From NCBI GenBank assembly GCA_022747635.1, contig JAKTNV010000018.1:558001-622000 (forward strand): a DNA stretch of 64,000 nucleotides, read 5' to 3'. The position numbers and the translations under genes are program-made. Of this stretch, positions 57,746 through 64,000 are shown in pieces (the first letter of the stretch is position 1; each line of letters starts with the position of its first letter). This DNA is from Hetaerina americana (Eukaryota; Arthropoda; Insecta; Odonata; Calopterygidae). The notes beneath the pieces are model-generated. The model did not search any database. It was not told the origin of the DNA and saw only the letters and a program-made list of their open reading frames with translations.

Positions 57746-59143
57746 AAACATTTAGCTCCAAACATTGCCCCGTACCTTGAATTTATATTCAACAAATCCC
57801 TCACAGAGTGCAAAGTACCTAAGATTTGGAAAACCGCGCAAATAACGCCTATTTTTAAAAGTGGTGACAGGGAGGATCCCAGTAATTACAGACCTATATC
57901 TCTCACTTCTATCTGTTGCAAAATCTTAGAGCACATAATTGTCAGTTCAATAATGATACACCTTGACAATATTAACTTTTTAAGTGACAATCAACACGGA
58001 TTCAGGAAAACCCGCTCCTGCGAAACCCAATTAGGATTATTTACACATGATTTACTTTTATCGGGTGAGAGAGGTAGGCAAGTGGATGCCATCTTCTTAG
58101 ATTTTCAAAAGGCATTTGATAAGGTCCCACATGGTAAACTCATTCATAAATTAAAGGTCGCGGGTATAAACAAGGGCGCCATAAGTTGGGTTAAAGATTT
58201 TCTTTCAGAGCGGGAACAGAGGGTAGTCCTTGATGGCGCTAGTTCCGACAGCGTTCGAGTCACGTCGGGGGTACCTCAGGGAAGTGTGATCGGGCCGTTG
58301 CTTTTCTTGATTTTTGTTAACGATTTGAACCGCGAAGTGAAAAGTAAAATTAGGATGTTCGCGGATGACACGGTGATCTATCGGGAGATATCTGAGGATG
58401 AGGATCGTTTTATTCTAGAGCAGGATTTAGATTGCATTACTAAATGGTGTTCTAACTGGGGATTGACTCTAAATTATAATAAATGTTCAGTGGTAAATTT
58501 CTTTAAAAGATCAACGGGATTTGCTTAAAAATTAGCTGGAGGTGACCTAGCAGTAGTTGATACGGTAAAATACCTAGGTGTCACATTCACAAAAGACTTA
58601 ACTTGGGGGACTCACATACGTAAAGTCTGCGGTCAAGCATATAAAAAATTGGGATTCATTAGACGCATTGTCGGCAAAAGTGACTCGAAGGTCAAGGAAC
58701 GTTGTTACCACGCTCTTGTAAGGCCTCATTTAGAATACGCATGCAGCGTGTGGGATCCGAGTGAAAAAGGTCTCATTCGGGAAATTGAGAAGGTTCAACG
58801 CCGGGCAGCCCGTTTTGTAAAAAATTCATACGATAAAACGCAAAGCGTCACCGAAATGCTCATGGATTTGGGGTGGGAATCATTGGCTGAGAGACGATTC
58901 AATGCAAGATTGAAATTATTAAATAAATTTAGATCCGCATGTTTCAGCACCGAGGTCTCGCAAATTATTCGTACTCCTACATACATTAGTCGCTTGGATC
59001 ATGCATATAAAATTCGGGAAATAGATGCCAGAACTAGCCGACTCAAGGACTCCTTCTTCCCACGGACAATACGGGATAGCAACTGCAGGGTTATAGATAG
59101 CAAAAATTCCACTTGCCACCCTCAGCGTCTAAAAAATAATTAG
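57746..59143 (+). pseudogene. Copy C reverse transcriptase, one in-frame stop
   Basis: RT text: DPSNYRPISLTSICCKILEH, NQHGFRKTRSCETQLGLF, DAIFLDFQKAFDKVPHG, SGVPQGSVIGPLLFLIFVN, FADDTVIYREISEDE, GLTLNYNKCSVVNFFKRSTGF, then TAA at 58526-58528. The C-terminal part ends in CHPQRLKNN at 59143. Between 58529 and 58649 the frame continues without stops, so one base change is the only visible defect in the preserved part. The leucine codon at LGLF is intact, unlike copies A and B. Confidence 0.93.
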
Positions 59144-59654
59144 TTGTATTTAAATGCATGCTCTTCCACTAACCTTATGTGTTTTGCTATAATAACCCAT
59201 TCTTTCCGAATGACCTCTTTCGTGTTCCGTTCATCTGTTTTTAAGTTTCCCTTTCAATCCCTCGTCCCTCTCCGCGGGGGCAAATTCCTGCTACCTGCAA
59301 CGTTGGGTCGCATTCCCTGCCTTTTAAAGACTCTTTGGGGGCAGAGTGTTTCGTGGTGCATTTTCATGTGGTGTTTCAATTTCTTGCTTGTTGTGTCCTG
59401 GCTTCCGTGTTGTAGGATGTCTTTCGTGCTGCATCATGGGGTGCAGTTTTTTAGTTGTTTTGCGGTTTATGTGTTTGCATGAGTATTGGATGAAGGGATT
59501 TTTGCATGAGTGTGTGCGCTGCTGTGGGTGTAATTTTCCGTGTTGTTTTTTTTTGCATGTGGTATTTTTCTTTTTTACGGTTGGTGACCTAACACCCCCC
59601 GCCACACGCCCTTGCGGCGGCTTGCGGGGTATTATGTAGATGTAGATGTAGATG
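59144..59654 (+). other. Copy C 3' UTR with terminal hairpin and TGTAGA tail
   Basis: About 510 nt are conserved among all young copies although they encode no protein. The end has CCCCGC (59597-59602) pairing with GCGGGG (59624-59629) around a smaller GCC/GGC hairpin, then 'tattatgtagatgtagatgtagatg'. Such hairpin-plus-short-repeat ends are the usual recognition structure for CR1/L2-type reverse transcriptases. I infer the same role here. Confidence 0.7.
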
Positions 59655-60300
59655 TTGGCTTTGTTTCCGAGTGTCTTGATGATATCTCCGTCGATTTTGT
59701 CTTCTCCAGGAGCTTTGTTTTTCTTATGGTCTTTTACTACTCTATCAAAGTCCTTCCACAGTTTAGCATGGACCGTGGGCTTTGCCTTCACTTTTACTCC
59801 CGTCCTTCATCGGGTTTTCTTTCAGCGGCCTCGGACCTTGGCACAGTTCTTCGATGCATTACTTCCATCTATTGCCAATATATTCACCTTCTATCAGCAT
59901 ATCCCCATTTAAATTCCTGATGGAGTTGCTTTTCATTTTCCTTTCTCCGAAATGTTTCTTCATCAGTTTGTATGCTGTCTCGGTATTCCCCTTCTACATA
60001 TTTTCGTTGATTTCCTCGCATCAGCCTTCTATCCAATTCTCACCAGCCTCTTTGCATTCTCGGTTGACTTGGCTCTTAAGTTTCTTGTGGAGCCTTTCCT
60101 CATCATCATTCCAGTCGTTCTTGTATTTCTTCTTTCTTCTATTAGTTCCCATATCTCCGTCATGATCAATGGCATATTCTTATCGGCTCTCTTTCTCGCC
60201 AGTGGCTCTTCTGTATTGACACTATTCGTATGGTAGTTTGTGATTGTGCTCAATGCTACAGCTGAAATCCAGGGATCTGTGCCAGGAACAAAACTTTGAC

Positions 60301-62012
60301 TTTTTACTCCTTTTTTTGCCTCCGATTTAGTTTTGTTCTTCTGTATTCGATTAACTATTCCAAGATTGAGAATTCATTTCCGTGAAATTGGATTTTCTGT
60401 TAAGTGAGGTTTCATAGAAACCTATAAATCTGGAGAGTCGATTGTCGAAGGTTGCAGACTGACTGCCCGGGCAAGATTTCCCTCGACGGATTCAACCTGG
60501 ACGGGGATTCAGCTCCTTGGAGCTGGGAATCGCCTCCAGGGCGGCAAGAAAATCCGTTTATGGCTCGCTCACTCAACTTTGATCGGCCTCGGAATCTAAT
60601 CAGGATAAGCCTCCCCCTATGAGCAGGTAGGCGCCACTCTAGGGTCCATTAATCTACTCGAGGGGAGTCACGCGCCCCTCCCCCCCCCCCTTCTCTCGGG
60701 AGTGCGAATAGGAGGCCGACGAATTGACTAAGCACGGATGCACCGTGCAGAATAGGTTCTCCAAAAACTTAATTATTGACTTCGGTGGTGCGGGCATACT
60801 ACGTACTTATGACTTCAGATTCCTCTTTTGCCTTAGAAACTTAACGCAGGTAGTATTTGACGCAAGAATATGACTTAACCGAGTTCAATCCAAGCTTAAA
60901 AAGACACGCTGTGTGTGCAGTAAGAGAGATAGTGTCAAAATGTCATTAACCCTTGGCGCGAGGGTAAGAGGAAGGAAATTTGATGCCTTTGATTCACAGA
61001 ATACGTGTCTTGCTTACGGAAGTAATATTCGTGTCAATTGCTCCGACTTAGTTCATTTATTCGTTTATTTTTGTCCTCGCAAGGAGGAAGAGGGGATAAA
61101 CAGGGCCGTAATGAATAATGCAACCACTGTAACTTTTATTTACATTTAAGATGTATCCATCACAGTAATCAACCTGAAGGTAGGTTTGATAGGCGAGGGT
61201 AGATCTCTTGCAATTGAAAACGCTCGTTAGAATCACACATGTGAATGATGAGGACAGTTCCTTTCCCAGTGATTTATCAGGAAGGTATCCTACCCAAACA
61301 CTCGCACATCTTAGATGGAGCAAGGGTTACAAGATGGGCCTAATGCTTGTAGTGAGTATTTGTAAGGAGTAGACATAGTTAGGCCACGAGTTACTGCTAT
61401 GCTCTGTAGTTCCCCCGATAATCTATGCTTCGACGTGTAGCAACATCCATGCACGTATCATTTAATTCTTTCTTCTCGGCACATCTCGCATACGCATTTG
61501 ACGTTAAGTACAATTTTTATTAAACATGGACTGTTCGAAAATATAAACACATCCTGAAGTCAGAGTCTATCGAGATTAAACTTTTTGTGTTGGATCTGGC
61601 AAAAATGAGAGGAGTGAGATGACGGTTGAGTGTCCTGAAATGTGCTTAATTACAGACATAAGTGTGTTCTCGAACTTCAGCGCCTTTATATAACATTTTC
61701 AAACTATAATCTCCATGAAGGACCTACGGCGGCATGGGGCCTATCGCATGCTTTAATTTTCGGCACGACATTTTCAGGAGAGCTTAGAATGTTATCCCAC
61801 GACAACTCTTTTTTATTACTTTTACTGCTAGGTCACAGTGGGAGGAAATAAACTTGTTCGAATTTGAGTAACACCATCGATTGCCGTAGAGGGCTAAACT
61901 ATACTCGTAGTATGGTATACTTCCTTGTTGCTTGGGATATGGATGCACCGCATAACCGTTTGACTTTCTGTGCAGGAAAGAGGCGGGTGTTTGTGTACAG
62001 ACGCATATACAC

Positions 62013-62013
<1 letters not shown>
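60301..62013. other. Spacer, no recognised feature
   Basis: 60450-60720 is moderately GC-rich and holds a small perfect palindrome (cagctccttggagctg, about 60509-60524). The rest is AT-rich. No gene, RNA or element is recognised. Confidence 0.5.
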
Positions 62014-62072
<59 letters not shown>

Positions 62073-62118
62073 ATATATGCATATATATATATATATATAA
62101 ATAATATATACATATATA

Positions 62119-62160
<42 letters not shown>
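62014..62160. repeat. (AT)n microsatellite, insertion site of copy D
   Basis: AT dinucleotides with 'aataatatatgcat' and 'aaataatatatacat' interruptions. CR1-like copy D begins at 62161 within or at the end of the tract. Confidence 0.96.
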
Positions 62161-62165
<5 letters not shown>

Positions 62166-64000
62166 TACATCTACATCTACATAATACCCCGCAAGCCGCC
62201 GCAAGGGCGTGTGGCGGGGGGTGTTAGGTCACCAACCGTAAAAACGAAAAATACCACATGCAAAAAACAACACGGAAAATTACACCCCAGCAGCGCACAC
62301 ACTCATGCAAAACTCCCTCCATCCAATACTCATGCAAACACATACACCGCCAAACAACAAAAAACTGCACCCCAGGATACAGCACGAAAGCCATCCTAAA
62401 ACACGCAAGCCAGGACACAACAAGCAAGAATGTGAAACATCACTACCACATGAAAATGCACCACAAAACACTCAACCCCCCAAAGAGACAGTAAAAGGAA
62501 GGGAATTCGACCCAACGTTGCAGGTAGCAGGAATTTCCCCCCGCCGGGAGGGAAGAGGGACTGAAAGGGAAACTTAAAAACAGATGAACAGAACATGAAT
62601 GAAGTCATTCGGAAAGAATGGGTTATTATAACAAAACACATAAGGTTAGTGGAGGAGCATGCATTTAAGTAGAACTAATTATTTTTTAGACACTGAGGGT
62701 GGCAAGTGGAATTTTTACTATCTATAATCCTACAGTTGCTATCCCGTATTGTCCGTGGGAAGAAGGAGTCCTTGAGTCGGCTAGTCCTGGCATCTATTTC
62801 CCGAATTTTATATGCATGATCCAAGCGACCAATGTATGTAGGAGTACGAATAATCTGCGAGACCTCGGTGCTGAAACATGCGGATCTGAATTTATTTAAT
62901 AATTTCAGTCTTGCATTGAATCGTCTCTCTTCTAATGATTCCCACCCCAAATCCATGAGCATTTCGGTAACGCTTTGCGTTTTATCGTAGGAATTTTTTA
63001 CAAAACGGGCTGCCCGGCGTTGAACCTTCTCAATTTCCCGAATGAGACCTTTTTCACTCGGGTCCCACACGCTGCATGCGTATTCTAAATGAGGCCTTAC
63101 AAGAGCGTGGTAACAGCGTTCCTTGACCTTTGAGTCACTTTTGCCGACAATGCGTCTAATGAATCCCAATTTTTTATTTGCTTGACCGCAGACTTTACGT
63201 ATGTGAGTCCCCCAAGTTAAGTCTTTAGTGAATGTGACACCTAGGTATTTTACCGTATCAACTACTGCTAGGTCACCTCCAGCTAATTTGTAAGCAAATC
63301 CCGTTGATCTTTTAAAGAAATTTACCACTGAACATTTATTATAATTTAGAGTCAATCCCCAGTTAGAACACCATTTAGTAATGCAATCTAAATCCTGCGC
63401 TAGAATAAAACGATCCTCATCCCCAGATATCTCCCGATAGATCACCGTGTCATCCGCAAACATCCTAATGTTACTTTTCACTTCGCGGTTCAAATCGTTA
63501 ACAAAAATCAAGAAAAGTAACGGCCCGATCACACTTCCCTGAGGTACCCCCGACGTGACTCGAACGCTGTCGGAACTAGCGCCATCAAGGACTACCCTCT
63601 GTTCCCGCTCTGAAAGAAAATCTTTAACCCAACTTATAGCGCCCTTGTTTATACCCGCGACCTTTAATTTATGAATGAGTTTACCATGTGGGACCTTATC
63701 AAATGCCTTTTGAAAATCTAAGAAGATGGCATCCACTTGCCTACCTCTCTCACCAGATACAAGTAAATCATGTGTAAATAATCCTAATTGGGTTTCGCAG
63801 GAGCGGGTTTTCCTGAATCCGTGTTGATTGTCACTTAAAAAGTTAATGTTGTCAAGGTGTCTCATTATTGAACTGACAATTATGTGCTCTAATATTTTAC
63901 AACAGATAGAAGTGAGAGATATAGGTCTGTAATTACTGGGATCCTCCCTGTCACCACTTTTAAAAATAGGCGTTATTTGCGCGGTTTTCCAAATCTTAGG
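62161..64000 (-). mobile_element. CR1-like LINE copy D, intact as far as visible, runs off the right edge
   Basis: The 3' tail has three 'catcta' units (62161-62182), the hairpin follows at about 62188-62221, and the 3' UTR extends to 62674. The RT frame continues open to the end of the window. The 5' part, including the endonuclease, lies outside. It has the fewest visible defects of all copies here. Confidence 0.93.
62675..64000 (-). CDS. CR1-like reverse transcriptase, partial, open frame (copy D)
   Basis: The minus-strand frame is open from the window edge (PKIWKTAQITPIFKSGD) to the stop at 62675, 441 codons. It encodes the reverse transcriptase and C-terminal region of a CR1-like LINE, which would copy the element's RNA at a nicked target. 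Counting from MRHLDNINFL (63865), the first catalytic aspartate is D50 in IFLDFQKAFD. SGVPQGSVIGP is at 105-115, the catalytic pair D138/D139 in FADDT, the thumb near YLGVTFTKD, and the C-terminal block VQRRAARFVK follows. The codon at 63290-63292 is TAC (tyrosine), where copies A, B and C have TAA. No frameshift or missing key residue is seen. The N-terminal endonuclease must be checked outside the window. Confidence 0.93.
   Translation of the reverse strand, partial: PKIWKTAQITPIFKSGDREDPSNYRPISLTSICCKILEHIIVSSIMRHLDNINFLSDNQHGFRKTRSCETQLGLFTHDLLVSGERGRQVDAIFLDFQKAFDKVPHGKLIHKLKVAGINKGAISWVKDFLSEREQRVVLDGASSDSVRVTSGVPQGSVIGPLLFLIFVNDLNREVKSNIRMFADDTVIYREISGDEDRFILAQDLDCITKWCSNWGLTLNYNKCSVVNFFKRSTGFAYKLAGGDLAVVDTVKYLGVTFTKDLTWGTHIRKVCGQANKKLGFIRRIVGKSDSKVKERCYHALVRPHLEYACSVWDPSEKGLIREIEKVQRRAARFVKNSYDKTQSVTEMLMDLGWESLEERRFNARLKLLNKFRSACFSTEVSQIIRTPTYIGRLDHAYKIREIDARTSRLKDSFFPRTIRDSNCRIIDSKNSTCHPQCLKNN

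Larger units (their letters stand above)
57743..59654 (+). mobile_element. CR1-like LINE copy C, 5'-truncated, with 8-bp target duplication
   Basis: Plus-strand copy that begins within the RT (KHLAPNIAPYLEF) and ends in the 3' hairpin (59597-59629) and a (TGTAGA)3 tail. It is flanked by TTGGCTTT at 57735-57742 and 59655-59662. The duplicated site lies in the RTE-like LINE, whose protein text resumes on both sides. The RT carries one in-frame stop (58526-58528). A well-preserved, fairly recent insertion. Confidence 0.95.
56901..60300 (-). mobile_element. RTE-like LINE, split by two CR1-like insertions
   Basis: Minus-strand text can be followed through three blocks. First, 60300-59655: VNTEEPLARKRADKNMPLIM, EIWELIEERRNTRTT, then WKDFDRVVKDHKKNKAPGED and KIDGDIIKTLGNKA. 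Second, 57742-57540: KDNLYGIIKDSYKDGSLPEDF, IEIPKKTRAEKYTKHRTLSL, VPHASKILMRI. Third, 57406-56905: FVDLEKAF (first RT aspartate), LGIDHNDRRIIHQLYKKQN, GVRQGCNLSPALLN, EEINMLRFADDIPMIAENQE (catalytic pair intact). The blocks are contiguous in protein order, which shows one LINE broken by later insertions. Frameshifts make it inactive. Its 3' end is missing; the sequence stops at ALKRI, where copy A begins. Confidence 0.9.

Noticed and set aside
62224..62641. Small frames in the CR1-like 3' UTR (also near 51028, 53672 and 59324)
   Set aside because: They recur because the UTR is repeated, but they differ in length and frame between copies and show no conserved protein.

Overview
This window is eukaryotic nuclear DNA that consists almost entirely of mobile-element remains and simple-sequence DNA. 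No complete host gene can be supported. The density of mariner-family DNA transposon relics, the CR1-like and RTE-like non-LTR retrotransposons, a Penelope-like fragment with a GIY-YIG endonuclease domain, tRNA-derived SINEs and long (AT)n tracts suggests an arthropod, plausibly an insect. The species cannot be fixed from the sequence. Base composition swings between AT-rich intergenic DNA and GC-rich or strand-skewed blocks.

Layout. Positions 1-31600 carry scattered mariner relics of at least five families (about 0.93-1.5, 4.8-5.8, 6.9-7.5, 14.0-15.1, 17.5-18.5, 23.8-24.3 and 29.2-30.2 kb). They also carry a 5' half RTE-like LINE (8.3-9.65 kb), tRNA-derived SINEs (11.7-12.2 and 23.2-23.35 kb), a 14-bp purine minisatellite (20.0-20.3 kb) and a striking 162-bp inverted repeat at 4.47-4.63 kb whose arms each carry a hammerhead-ribozyme-like core. 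Positions 31700-41200 hold RTE-like LINE pieces ending in (AT)n, a SINE, a 1.3-kb (TGTAAA)n satellite and, directly after it, the GIY-YIG end of a Penelope-like element closed by another hammerhead-like motif. Positions 41700-50980 alternate G-rich low-complexity DNA with older CR1-like and mariner fragments.

Positions 50983-64000 are a nest of one CR1-like family. A nearly complete minus-strand copy (endonuclease plus reverse transcriptase) is split by two later insertions of the same family. Next to it, an RTE-like LINE is split by two more CR1-like insertions, one with a clean 8-bp target-site duplication. A fifth young copy runs off the right edge with an open reverse transcriptase frame and is the only copy here that could still encode a working enzyme. 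Three of the young copies share one nonsense codon and two share a second, which gives a relative order of descent.

How the parts relate: CR1-like copies insert by target-primed reverse transcription (5' truncations, (TGTAGA)n tails, a conserved 3' hairpin) and would depend on an intact source such as the right-edge copy. SINEs of this type normally borrow LINE machinery, but no shared 3' end with the LINEs here was established. Mariner copies are all broken. Two copies of one mariner family share the same internal deletion junction, which suggests that a deleted, non-autonomous form was itself mobilised.
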